This document shows positions 38,701 to 48,400 of a stretch of DNA of 64,000 nt, piece by piece (the stretch's first letter is position 1; each line of letters starts with the position of its first letter). Both the position numbers and the translations under genes were made by a program. A model generated the notes under the pieces. It worked only from the letters and a program-made list of their open reading frames with translations. It did not search any database and had not been told where the DNA came from. This DNA is from Diospyros lotus (Eukaryota > Streptophyta > Magnoliopsida > Ericales > Ebenaceae): the NCBI RefSeq assembly GCF_014633365.1, contig NW_026267104.1, positions 6,198,587 to 6,262,586 of the forward strand. The letters are read 5' to 3'.

Positions 38701-41700
38701 TTCAATTTTCTTATGTTTTTTTGGCTACTACTTTCATAAACATTATTCATAAAAAGTACACAAAATACTTTCTTTTTTTTGTGTCCCTGTTATATCCATT
38801 TCATTCTTTCTAAAGTATCTTCTCCTCATCTTATGGCTGTATCTTTTTCTGTACTCATATTCATATTGGTGCTCCAGTTCAACAACTTGACAAATTAGTA
38901 AATAGTAACTACTTACACATTTCTCCACTGCCTTCCCCTCCATTAATGAGCCAATAAGAATAAAATGATTTAAGGACGAAATTGAAAAAAATAAAACATT
39001 TGTGATTGGATTCAATCCCAACAATGTAAGCCATCAGTTTAAATCCAAAAACCCTAAAATGACAAACCCTTACTTCAAAAGATGAATTTACGCCTTCTGT
39101 AGTTTTGCTTCAGAAATTGTCTTAAACTAATGAGAGGATGAAGATTTGTACTCGTCTCTTTATCTCCACAAGCCTCTATCCTCACTAATTCTATGCCTCT
39201 AGTGTGATTGTCATGCAAATGTTTGGCTTACCATGTAATTTCTCAAATGAAATTAAATCATCGTTGGCATGTTGAAGTCAAAGGAGAGAACCCTAGAATA
39301 ATAATTCTTGTGATGCAGCTTAGTTGGACAAGGAAAAAAACCCAGGAAAGTTTCCATGCAGCTTAAAGTTGAGCATTTATGATTGAAAACCAAATGACGA
39401 GGAGTCAACGGGTAGAATTAAATTTTATTTTATGGGTGACCAAGTAATAGATATACATATGCAACATGTCAAAAATGCATCAGGTCCAAATATATTGAGA
39501 AAACATTAGAAATTTCAGAGATGCTTCAGAGAAGGCACTTGTGCATTTTCAACATTATCACAATGCAACAATTATCAATTTGCATTAATGAGAACTCATA
39601 ATCATCTTTTCCCTCTTTAGACTAACCGTTTCAACATCAGGACGCCTCCTCTGCCATCTAGACCATTGTTCCTTCTCTGGCTTTCTCCAGTTCCACCATA
39701 GTTCTTCACTATTAAGTGGCTCTTCTATTGGCTTCTTTGTGTCTGGATTGATAAAGGGATGAGGACGCCCAAGTTTCTTGTCCACTTCATACTCAGTTAG
39801 CTCCTCTTCCTGTGGTTCGGCCTGATAAACAACATATTCATAGGAGAAATCCTTAGGCTCTTCTGATCCATCATCTGAAGTTTCAGGTTCCTCTTGATAA
39901 TTTGAAGTTACAGTCATCTCTGAAGACACAGAAGAAGCAGCAGATGTCTTGTTATTTTTCCTCCTACTTCCAGGACTTTTCCCATAGGATGGAGCTCCTG
40001 CTGACACACCAGTTGGTTCTGGAGCCCTGGCTGCCCTGACTCTACTTGCTGTGCCTTCTGGCCAATACTCCTGTCCTGGAATACTAGCCCGAGCACCAGA
40101 GGCTGGTTCAAATTTTCCAGATGTGGAGTCCATATAACTGTAATAAGGTGGACGTTCAACAGACACATGCTCATGGGAACCCTCATTCTCTGTGTTCTCA
40201 CACTTTATGCACAGATTTAGAGGCACTTTTTTTAGTGGACTGTTCAAGGAAAGTTTACGTTGCCATACCCATGCTGGAAATGATCCTGTAAAAGATACCT
40301 GGGTGGTTCTCGTATGATAAATTACTTTCGTTGGCATCAAATAATTACATTAGAAATATTGAAAGGAAGCTAGGCAAGATGGAGATGAACCTTCTATTAT
40401 GCTAGCAAGCAATTATATCATAAGTTCAATCAAAGAGCAGTTGACATAGATTGATCACATGAAAAGTAACAAATACATAATCATGCACACACTCAATGGA
40501 AACGTGCACATGCGCCCACACATCTTAAATGAGAAAAAATGTTATCTGTAAGATCAAACAAATAAAGAGCAAAGAAGTGTATAGGCTTCCTAAGGTTCCT
40601 ATTTCCTTGTTGAGATTGCCTTGAATTCAAATTTCTTTCACTCAATTAAAAGTAGAGATAGAATATCTATACCCAATCCAAAACTCAGATTCCTTTGGAT
40701 CTTTTGTTAAATCCTCTCTCTATAAATAGTCCCCCAGTATCTGGTTTTCAGAGTGTGCTAACCATTATAGTATTATCAAGTGATTATAAGATTGAGTGTA
40801 TTGGGATCTTGGGGTTTGATTTTATCTACTTCTATAAATCCATTAACCATGTAGTGGATATTTGATCCTTCTTTACCCATGGGCATAGGCACATTGTCAA
40901 CCCATGTTAAATTTAAAATTCATGTCTCTGATTTTGATCTATTGTGGGTTACAGGATTTATTATGTTTGATTTATTCCTAGCATGCCTGATCACTATTTC
41001 TTTAATACAAACAGTAAACTAGATATTTCTCCATATATTTTTCTTTTTTTCGAAGTAGACTAGCTCAGACTGCAACTTTCCCATTGTTCCAGTTGAATCA
41101 CAACATAGAAACACCAGCACTGTAGCTCGCCAAATATCACAGTCGTAAAAATTTAAAAAGAGATACTCTGTTTAGAGAACAGGTAAATATTTTGAACATG
41201 CAGCCAGAAGTCCTTTGAAGCACACAAGAAATGGTGCAGTCAAAAATTCAAAATATTGAAAGGTCATAAGCTCATCTTCCCCTTCAGAGAACTTTTTACA
41301 TACAGCTAATGGACAATTCAATGTGACAACATCACTCGTATGTAAGACCGTATGAGAGGCCACCATCAGCATAAGGAACGCAATTTATGGTTCTAATTTT
41401 CAATCCACTAGAGGACTTCGCCATAATCAAACCCTATACAACCCAAACCCAACAATGCGTGAGAACACGAAACATCTCCACATACACACATATTTTGTGC
41501 ATCTGCGTAAACATGTGTACATATTAAAGGGAAAGGGAGAAAAAAACCTGTAAGTTCTGGAAGCGGGGTTTCTTGACAGACCCATTTGCAGAAACAGTAG
41601 CTCTTAATCCTCTATCTGCAACATAGGGAAAACGAGGTTGAATTCCAAGTACACTCGGTTGCACATAACATAACCTAAGTAAGCGAATTTGTATGGAAAA

Positions 41701-41747
41701 CAAGGACAGAAACCTTGATACAAGCAAAGAGGTGATGCAGACGCCAT
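20091..41747 (-). CDS. HMR: HEMERA / pTAC12 / PAP5, plastid RNA-polymerase-associated and phytochrome-signalling protein
   Basis: Dual chloroplast and nuclear protein: part of the plastid-encoded RNA polymerase complex, and a transcriptional co-activator in phytochrome/PIF signalling. Exons: 41747-41714, 41615-41548, 40298-39627, 37497-37385, 35438-35179, 34313-34192, 26098-26030, 21880-21827, 21679-21578, 20186-20091. All phases agree and give 529 residues, against about 527 in Arabidopsis as I remember it. The N-terminus (MASASPLCLYQ) looks like a plastid transit peptide. Diagnostic blocks are YSYMDSTSGKFEPASGARAS, NWRKPEKEQWSRWQRRRPDV, WVKAWKRDTSREAVQKHFEE, YPTINYIQDPNEVIDFRGPD and the acidic C-terminal segment ENLTDFLLDFEEEE, the activation-domain region. 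Intron 6 is 8.1 kb because of a copia insertion, intron 7 is 4.1 kb with several transposons, and intron 9 holds another repeat. The ORF is intact, so the gene is probably functional. Confidence 0.95.
20506..21424. mobile_element. Interspersed element with imperfect inverted ends in HMR intron 9
   Basis: Left end AATGGCGGAGCCACATG followed by TTGAGGGGGGGAAA. The right end is the inverse: TTTTCCCCCGTTGAGGG, then GGATCTGCCACT. The inside is AT-rich, with repeated AATTTTTACATTATA blocks at 21045-21150 and no protein. No clear target-site duplication was seen, so the superfamily is left open. Confidence 0.55.
22550..23602. mobile_element. Mutator-like non-autonomous element with ~150-bp inverted repeats
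   Basis: The left arm starts GGCCAAATACATATTTTTGC and the right arm ends ATATGTATTTGGCC. Inner blocks recur inverted: TTTTCATTATTTCGATT, ACTATACATTTTC and AATTGCACACC. Possible 10-bp flanks (22540-22549 and 23603-23612) agree at about eight positions. The interior (22690-23440) is richer in G+C than the arms and has open frames on both strands (23076-23402 plus, 23145-23399 minus), but no transposase motif. It could be captured host sequence. It lies in HMR intron 7. Confidence 0.7.
23649..23815 (-). mobile_element. tRNA-derived SINE-like copy with long C/A tail
   Basis: On the minus strand it shows a box-A-like GGTGGTAATAGTAAG (23777-23791), a box-B-like GGTTCGAGTTATGA (23735-23748), then a body ending in about 23 C and an A-tract (G/T on the plus strand, 23649-23707). 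The order resembles the Au-type plant SINE as I remember it. The 5' end is approximate and no target-site duplication was identified. Confidence 0.5.
23826..23945 (-). mobile_element. Second SINE-like fragment, minus strand
   Basis: The minus strand reads GGTCACAGGTTCAAATTGTG (box-B-like), then GCCTCTTTGCAAAGTAAGGG and GGTAAGGCTATGTACAAGAC. This is close to the body of tRNA-derived Au-type SINEs. It adjoins the copy at 23649-23815 in the same orientation and may be a truncated insertion. Confidence 0.5.
23946..24240. repeat. Direct repeat pair, period about 212 bp
   Basis: GAGAGTAAAAATGATAATAT followed by a CTCTATCTAACAGTTTAAG-type block at about 23949-24030 recurs from about 24158 to 24235 with a few changes. 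This may be tandemly arranged repeat ends. No coding content. Confidence 0.55.
24657..25473. mobile_element. Non-autonomous hAT element with 8-bp target-site duplication
   Basis: Ends TAGAGGTGTCAAAAGAG and CTCTTTTGACACCTATA are inverted repeats. AAGAAATG flanks both sides exactly (24649-24656 and 25474-25481); an 8-bp duplication is the hAT signature. Two very GC-rich arms built of GGCCCGGCCC-type words (24675-24840 and 25235-25460) enclose an AT-rich core (24850-25230). No transposase. It lies in HMR intron 7, about 550 bp from exon 7. Confidence 0.88.
26273..26635. repeat. Direct repeat, period 239 bp, in HMR intron 6
   Basis: TGTGACGACCTAATCCCACA at 26273 and TGTCATGACCTAATCCTATA at 26512 start two related blocks of about 110-125 bp. 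Both continue through an ATTGGTAGT block, a GAACCTAATAG/GAACCCAATAG block and a CACTTxTGGGT block. It could be part of a tandemly repeated transposon. No protein. Confidence 0.7.
27309..27592 (+). repeat. 5' LTR of the copia element (284 bp)
   Basis: Starts TG and ends CA. It contains AATAAAG near its 3' end and a TTTATACACAC stretch. It is followed without a gap by the primer-binding site. Confidence 0.95.
27593..27604 (+). promoter_or_regulatory. Primer-binding site of the copia element
   Basis: TGGTATCAGAGC, complementary to the 3' end of plant initiator methionine tRNA, directly after the 5' LTR. This is the usual minus-strand priming site of plant copia elements. Confidence 0.93.
27701..32086 (+). 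pseudogene. Decayed copia gag-pol
   Basis: Fragments in order: gag start at 27701 (MAGRSSSQTSK) and gag body to 28438; a CCHC zinc knuckle at about 28500-28541 (CDHCHKTGHTKDACW), now in another frame; protease near 28800, where the active-site DSG reads DSR; integrase fragments 29170-30080; reverse transcriptase 30550-31260 (KWVFTVKYKANG, LHQLDVKNAFL, SLYGLKQSPRTW), with the YVDD block at 31107-31118 out of frame with the upstream RT; RNase H 31630-32086 (RSSAEAEFRAM). A stop codon at 30751-30753 interrupts RT. A 25-bp tandem duplication at 31179-31228 adds a further frame change. With several stops and shifts it cannot make a functional polyprotein. Confidence 0.93.
31179..31228. repeat. 25-bp exact tandem duplication inside the copia pol remnant
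   Basis: The unit beginning GAATTTGAAATTAAGGATCT occurs at 31179-31203 and again at 31204-31228. Twenty-five bases is not a multiple of three, so it shifts the reading frame. It lies between the YVDD block and the next RT block. Confidence 0.9.
32083..32093 (+). promoter_or_regulatory. Polypurine tract of the copia element
   Basis: TTGAGGGAGAG immediately before the 3' LTR, overlapping the stop codon of the RNase H frame (32084-32086). This is the normal plus-strand priming site. Confidence 0.88.
32094..33134 (+). repeat. 3' LTR of the copia element, split by a nested LTR
   Basis: LTR sequence at 32094-32233 and about 32991-33134 matches the 5' LTR. The interruption of about 760 bp is foreign. 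With it removed the LTR is close to the 284 bp of its partner. Confidence 0.93.
32234..32983 (-). mobile_element. Solo LTR nested in the copia 3' LTR
   Basis: Termini TGTTGTGAAC and GTTTCAACA give TGTTG/CAACA inverted ends. On the minus strand the sequence reads like a copia LTR, with a GGGGTGAACCCCGGTAAAA block and ending GTTTGTTCACAACA. It is absent from the partner LTR, so it entered after the host element. The flanks do not give a clean 5-bp duplication (GATAG on the left; CCATTAG, then a host-like GTTAG on the right), so a small rearrangement at the right junction is likely. Confidence 0.65.
40560..41000 (+). mobile_element. LTR-like fragment in HMR intron 2
   Basis: Contains a U3/R-like run: GGTTCCTATTTCCTTGTTGAG, CTCAGATTCCTTTGGATCTT, a TATA motif at CTCTATAAATAGTCCCC, then GTGTGCTAACCATTATAG and a GT-rich U5-like part. 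The pattern resembles copia LTRs I know from other plants. No ends or target-site duplication were found, so this is tentative. Confidence 0.35.
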
Positions 41748-41848
41748 TCTTTTTCCTTATAATGATTGCGACCCACCAAACGCTTTTTACATAGAATTAA
41801 ACGTTTGGGTATATCTGCTTCAGTATCTGTAAGATTTATGGATTAATG

Positions 41849-41882
<34 letters not shown>

Positions 41883-41990
41883 CAGTTGCTGTGGCGCCGT
41901 GGCGGCGACAGCGGTAACGGTGGCGGTGGCGGTGGCGGTGGTGGTTATCGGCGCGAGTAAAACATTTCTGCACCTATATATATAATGGAT
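41748..41990 (-). promoter_or_regulatory. HEMERA leader and core promoter region
   Basis: Upstream of the HMR start codon, on the gene strand: a TATA-like TTATATATATAG at 41975-41986, then a CCACCGCCACCG-rich stretch (41900-41945), then a CT microsatellite (41852-41881), then about 100 nt to the ATG. The spacing suits a leader of roughly 150-200 nt. The start site is inferred. Confidence 0.45.
41852..41881. repeat. GA microsatellite (CT on the HEMERA strand)
   Basis: About 15 GA units, probably inside the HEMERA leader. It is followed by GGC/GGT trinucleotide repeats to about 41945. Confidence 0.9.
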
Positions 41991-42817
41991 AAGCTAAAAC
42001 CAGGAATCCTACCAGACAATTGGCCTCAATAACTTTTAACTCGTTAGATTATTCTTTTTAAAACTTGTAATAAGTTGCGAATCTGTTTCTGTAATTTCTT
42101 ATAAATTATAGTTAAGTAGTTGTGGTGTTTGATACTAAAATAATTTATTTTTATATAATTATCTATAATACTCTTAGTAGTTATAGAATGATAATTTAAA
42201 AATTAATTAATGTATATGTATAAGTTTCAATTATAAAAAAATTAATTAAAGTATAGAGAGAGAAAGATATCTGAAAATGAAGATGGCAATGGAGAAGAAA
42301 AATCCATGATTGCGTAGACAAGAGAGTAATTCTTTATTAAAAATAAGGGCAAAATTGTCATAACAATGTAATCATTTAAGTAAAAATTGTAAAAGCTAGG
42401 GTACCCCTAATTTTGAAAAAGTCAGTTTTTACCCATTCTAAAAACTAGTAGAAACTATAAGTTAAAACAAACACTACATCTCAACTTTTTTGAAACTATA
42501 AGTTAAAAGTTACAACTTTTAAGCTGCAATAAACAGGCCCAATTACGTTAGCCAACACCCCTAGATTTTCATTAAATCCTTAACGATGGCGCTCTTGTAT
42601 CTCTTTTTTACACTTTGAATTACATAATATATTATAAATAATAAAAATATCTTTTGATTCTCATCATCTTACACCACTTTATTATTTTGGGTGACGAGTA
42701 TTTTAGTCATGTACCTTACAGTCTTATGCTATCTCATTGTCTTAGTTGAAGAATATTTTAATTATATTATATAATTTAAAAGTCAAAACGTGATAATAGC
42801 ATTTTTCAATCCTTAAT
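41991..42817. other. Upstream HEMERA flank, no gene seen
   Basis: AT-rich. The phrase AACTATAAGTTAAAA occurs twice, with related CTATAAGTTAAAAGTTACAA at about 42450-42520, which could belong to an old MITE. No coding sequence recognised. Confidence 0.5.
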
Positions 42818-43044
42818 TGTAACATCCCGTTCAAGCGATAGGAAGGACCGGAACAACTTACCCTGATGGGCCTATACGAACTTCTCAGAGGGGGTCACCC
42901 ATCCCTGGATTACCCCAGGTCAAGCACGCTTAACTTGGGAGTTCTTTGCCAACATTCAGCTCAAAAGGTATCTAGCTGGTGTTATTTCCTTTCTTACACT
43001 ATCCTCGACATATTCTAATTTTTTTGGGCCCTTGAGGTATTACA
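42818..43044 (-). mobile_element. Cassandra-type solo LTR carrying a 5S rRNA-derived segment
   Basis: On the minus strand the element runs TGTAATACCTCAAGG to GGGATGTTACA, and it is flanked by TTAAT on both sides (42813-42817 and 43045-43049). In its middle is 5S rRNA-like sequence with AACTCCCAAGTTAAGCGTGC followed by GGGATGGGTGACC, corresponding to the internal control region and 3' half of plant 5S rRNA. A short LTR carrying 5S sequence is the definition of the Cassandra TRIM family. With a single LTR and exact duplications, this is a solo LTR left by recombination. A polymerase III start from it would point away from the galactosyltransferase gene. Confidence 0.93.
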
Positions 43045-43080
43045 TTAATACCATGCTAAATTATTACAAATCATTTTATT

Positions 43081-43290
43081 AAAGCCTACGCTTGGATGGG
43101 TTCAGGGGTCAGGAGAGGAGGAAAGACCTTTTCTTCTATTCAGATAAAAATCTTATAATAAAACAAGAGAATGCATCATACTTCTAAAGCCTATGCTTGG
43201 ATGGGTTCAGGGGTCAGGAGGGGAGGAGAGACCTTTTCTTCTGTTCAGATAAAAATCTTATAATAAAACAAGAGAATGCATAATACTTCT
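43081..43290. repeat. 105-bp tandem duplication
   Basis: Copies 43081-43185 and 43186-43290, both starting AAAGCCTAYGCTTGGATGGG and ending TACTTCT, with only a handful of differences. No coding content. It lies 36 bp from the Cassandra LTR. Confidence 0.92.
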
Positions 43291-43984
43291 ACATTTCGTC
43301 TCATTATTATGCACCGTTTCATTCTTTAATTCATCTCTCTTTCAAACATAAGTGAAGAGGTTGTTTGGCTTGCCTTTTTTAAGATATTTTTTTTGACAAG
43401 TCATTAAAAAAATATTAATTTTTTTTAAAAGTATGAAAAATATTAAGTTATAAGTTTTAAAAGTGTGTAACAGTGATATGATAAGTTATATAAAAATATT
43501 AAGTTATCATTACACTTTTTTTTAAAAGTATGAAAAATAAAATTTATTTCACGTCTTTTCATCTTTTCTGAACAAATACTTTCACGTGGTCTGTCACATT
43601 AGTATTGTTAATTTTTATTGAAAATGAATAACATTACTCTTAAAAAAATAATAATATAAAAAATAATAGTTAATTAATATTTTTCTTATATTATCTCCTA
43701 ATCTAATTCCAAACAAAATTCATAACAAGCTTAATAAAAATTAAAATAATAATGCAATCAAAGTTTTTGATTCGTACTTAATCATTTTCAAGACTAAAAA
43801 TAAAAAAAAAATCTGATAATTCTAAATAAAATTCATAGCTAGCGATTGAATGATGTCAAGAATCAAAAATTGAAAATTCAATTGAGATGAGGGGGAATGA
43901 ATAATTAGGAATTTAATTAGAAACTTAGATAATAATTAGACAGTGAGAGATGTCAATTAATTGACATTTGATATTTCATGCACT

Positions 43985-44440
43985 GGTAGATTATCTTGTA
44001 AGAAAAATATTACTTATACATTACATATTGGGCTACAATGCTGCACATATATGCAAAGACCAAAATACCCCTAACTCAATTGCAAATTTACTCCTCGTCC
44101 CTTTGCCTATCTCTTATCTTTTGTACTTTCATGGTCACTTCCAGCAATTGCTTGTTGTCGCTTTTGACTCGTCTCTCGTGTGTTAATCGTCGCTACATCC
44201 TTTTCACCGTAAAGAGAGAGGATGTAGAGGTGATCAGTACGTGAGAGACGAGGCAGTACGAGATAAGGAGGCAATAATAGACGATCGTTGGATACAACAA
44301 TGGGAAAATGAGAGAGAAAATGCAATCAATGGGAGTTAAGAGTAAATTTGCAATATAGCAAGGAATATTTTGGTCAGTGCATCTGTATAACACAAGTACA
44401 TTTCTTTATGTATAAGTAATATGATTTATCTTTTAATAGC
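43985..44440. mobile_element. Palindromic fold-back MITE
   Basis: The two halves are inverted copies about a centre near 44208. The outer arms share ATATTACTTATACAT; middle blocks share GACCAAAATA and GCAAATTTACTC; near the centre CTACATCC mirrors GGATGTAG. The open frames on opposite strands here, which look alike in translation, are a product of this symmetry. The flanks GATTATCTT and GATTTATCTT may be an imperfect 9-10 bp duplication. Confidence 0.75.
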
Positions 44441-45410
44441 GTATAATAAATATTAAAGTATTCTTTTCAGAAAATTAGCCTAAAAATCTATGCTAAATCG
44501 TAATATACTATTTTTAATTGGCACTTCATTCACTGTTAGACCTATGTTAAATTATTATTAATAATTTCAGTAAATTTTGGATCAAAATGCAAAACCTCAT
44601 AACTCAACATATTATCATTGAAGGCCACCATTTATTTCCTTATTACGCTGCGGCGCCAAAATCTGGAGTTAGTTCCACTGTCGCCCAAGGTGCGGCGTAC
44701 ACAAAACGTCGTCCTTTACTCTGTGGCCTTTTCCTTGTGATTTCAGCGATCAAAATACTCGTTGTTCTTTTTCTTTTAAATTTTCAATTACCCCGAAAAA
44801 AAGACCATTTCTATGTTTGTTCGAAGATCTTCAAATTCCTGCTGCTGTAAGGATCTCTTGGCTCGCCTTACATTTTCCACCCTATGTTTTCCTTTTTTGT
44901 GCGATAATCTGGAAAAAGGTTAGGGTGGATTTGGATGAGGAGATAAGCTGTCCGAAGAATGCTGGTAAAATCTGCCAGTCATAGATGAATCAGGGGATAT
45001 ATCATGCTATTATAAGTGCATTTTCAGTGATTTTGTTCATCAATGTATGAAACTTTGTGTTCCAATTTCAGATTCGCATCATGATGTGTTGTTCGATGGG
45101 GACAGATTTGGTGGGTTGGTAAAAGGTAATTTCTTTCATCCCCTGAAGGCTTCAGATCTCTCCTTTTGTTCTGTCCCTGTAAATTCATTTTTTCTCTTCG
45201 ATACTGGTTAAGGGTTCTGAGGAAATTTTGGTGATGTTCATCTGTATTGGTAGATTGAAGTTGCCGTAGATAGAGATCGGGAAGTCTCTGATCTTTACCT
45301 TTGTTGGCCTTTTGTGTTTGTATTTGTAATTTTTAGCCACTGTGACAAATGGGATGTGGTGATAGTTGGGTTGTGTGAAGAATTGAAGTTTGTTTTGGAG
45401 CTTTCAAATG

Positions 45411-48400
45411 ATGAAGAGGGCAAAAAGTGAAGTTCCTGGTGCAAGGAGGTTCAGGCTGTCGCATTTTTTGTTGGGCATAGCTGCATTATACTTGATTTTT
45501 ATCGCATTCAAGTTCCCCCAGTTTTTACAATTTGCATCGGTGTTGAGTGGTGATGATACTTATGTGGGATTACATGAAGTGTCGGTCAAGGCTGGGGATA
45601 ATGGAGACTCAAGCAACTCATATTCTGGTACAGTCCATAAGGATACATTTCACAGGAGATTGGAAGATAATGAAAACCAAAATGCTCCGTTGATGCCATG
45701 GAAGGAGGCATGGAAAGAGAGGAAAGTAGAATCCCCGTCGACAAAGCCTATTCGGCATCATTACGGTCGAATAACTGGTGAAATTATGAGGCAGATGAAT
45801 AGAACAATTGACTTATCTGTACTAGAAAGAATGGCAGATGAAGCTTGGACGTTAGGTTTGAAGGCATGGGAAGAAATGGAGAAAATTGATGAGAAGGAGG
45901 ATATAAACCAGAGTTCTATACTTGATGGGAAGCCTGAATCTTGTCCTTCCTGGGTTTTGATGAGTGGTGAAGAATTAGCTAGAGGAGACCATATCATGTT
46001 CCTTCCTTGTGGGCTTGCTGCTGGTTCTTCCATTACAGTGGTGGGAACACCCCATTATGCGCACCGTGAGTTTGTGCCCCAGCTTGCAAGAATAAGGGGG
46101 CGTGATGCTTCAGTTCTTGTTTCACAATTTATGGTTGAATTGCAGGGGTTAAAGGCAGTCAGTGGGGAGGATCCACCAAAGATCCTGCATTTGAATCCTA
46201 GACTGAGTGGAGATTGGAGTCAACGACCAGTCATTGAGCACAATACCTGCTATAGGATGCAATGGGGGACAGCTCAAAGGTGTGATGGTTTACCATCCAA
46301 GAGAGATGATGATATGCTCGGTAAGTTTTGTAATCATTTTTGGTTTTATTTTTCTTATGTTGACTCTCCTAAATTTTTGAAAGTGTTCACGGTTGCAAAA
46401 TGTTTTAAAAGATTAAAAACAGGAGGCAGTATTTAAAATAAGAGGAACCACAGATTGATTTTCTGGTCTAGGAGATTCATAGGATGTTTAATTAAAGAAG
46501 GTAGCATTATTATGTCAGCAATAGGTATGATTTTCCTAAAGTCTTGGTTGAGTAGTGAGTAAATTCCAATTAGGATATCATCTTGGGACCCATGTCTTCA
46601 AATTTGAGGCTTTCTCATTCTTAACTTTAATAAAACTTTAAACATGTTATTCTCTGTGATTAATGCCTGGGAATTTGTCTGAAACTTGCTTATTTATGAT
46701 CAAGTCAAAAATTAGTATGAGAAATTCTAATTTTGACTTTTTAAGTGAGTCACTATCACCATATTCCTATTTCCACTGAGGAAATTTGCAGAAGTGTAAG
46801 GGAAATGCAAATGACCACGGGATGCTAACAGGACTTAAGAGATTGTATTAAACACTTCTTAACTTTAGAGGCAGCCAGTACTTTTTATTGAACTTGGATT
46901 TTGTGCTTTCCATTTTTTGTATCCGACTCCCAAAATATGCTTAAAGCTATTTAAATTTGTGGACATACTCAATGGAAAACAATAAAAATGGAAGAAAGAT
47001 GCATGAAATGGCGTGTGAAATACGTTATACAAGTAGTTTTTTATGCTCTTGTGTTTTCCCTCTTGAGATGGCTTTTTTCATAATATATTATTGCTATAAA
47101 AAAAAGATTGATGTGAAGGATGAGAGAAACCAATGAAAATTTGTAGAAGAATTGGTCCTTTTGAATCCAGTATTATTTTTCCTGATGCCTTTGAGAAACT
47201 CTTTCCAACTGTACCCCCCCCCCCCCCCCCCTCAAAAAAAAAAAATCCAAAGAAATAAAGGGACAAAAAAAAAAAAAAAGCTTATGCCTTTTTCTTATCT
47301 GGCAGTTGATGGATACGTGCGATGTGAAAAATGGATGCGGAATGATATAGTAGATTCAAGGGAAACCAAGACAACCTCGTGGTTCAAGCGATTCATTGGC
47401 CGTCCACAGAAACCAGAAGTGACGTGGCCATTTCCTTTTGTTGAGGGTAGATTGTTTGTCTTGACTGTGCGTGCTGGTGTTGACGGTTTCCATATTAATG
47501 TTGGGGGCCGGCATGTGACGTCATTCCCCTATAGGATGGTATGTTATCTGAAACAAATATTTTATGAGCATTATGACTTGTACCAGTTTTCTTAGTGTCA
47601 AATCTAAGATGTGTATAATGGCCTAGAGGATGATCATTGGATTTGCTGGGCAATTTTATTAGCAGCTGGATATGTCAAGCCTCAAGAATTGGACTTACAA
47701 TTATGGAATTCTGGACATAGAACAGAATAGGAAGAGAGAGAGAGAGAGAAAAGAATAATTCTGTTATTCCATGCCCTTCTCCTTCCACCTTTGGTTACAT
47801 ATAGTCTTCTCTTAACAGTTTACTGTTTACAACCTTCCTATAACTACCATCTAACTAACTGTTACAACTGTAATTTATTGATATTTCTTTCCTACCCCAA
47901 CTGTAATTTGTCGATATTCCCTTCCTACCCCTGGGATCATGACAGGATAATCAAATAGACTAAAGCATATATTGGTCTGAGACAAGTGACATTAAAGGGA
48001 AGATTATTTGTAAATCTCTTTAATTAATTTTTTTTCCACAAGTAGATCATGTATCAATTATCAACTCTGCATTTTGATCTATATTTCCTGACGGTGCAAT
48101 GAATTTATTGCATGTGTTTTCTCTCTCATTTTGCAATTGTATTATATGTTTAGTCTTCTTCTATTCATGCGTTCCTCGTTGCTTTTGCTTTTGACCCATG
48201 TTGCATCATATATATGTATATACATGTATACATATATTTTTTATAGCCACAAATTTATTGATGTCAATAGTCTCATCCTACTGTACAGTGCATCTTCTTT
48301 TGCTACTGTCTTGCAGAAGTAGATATTACTCTCATTGCTACAATTTTCAGGGAACTTTTTTGTTTAACTATCCACTATGTCATAATTTTATTGCATATGG

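Noticed and set aside
39585..40340. Stand-alone 251-residue gene
   Set aside because: It is HEMERA exon 3 plus read-through into both introns; conserved sequence ends at 40298 and 39627 at splice sites.
42880..42960. 5S rRNA gene
   Set aside because: Only part of 5S is present and it lies within an LTR with TG..CA ends and TTAAT duplications, so it is Cassandra-derived and not a functional 5S gene.
43968..44393. Small genes on both strands
   Set aside because: Their translations look alike because the DNA is a palindrome; no protein family is evident.
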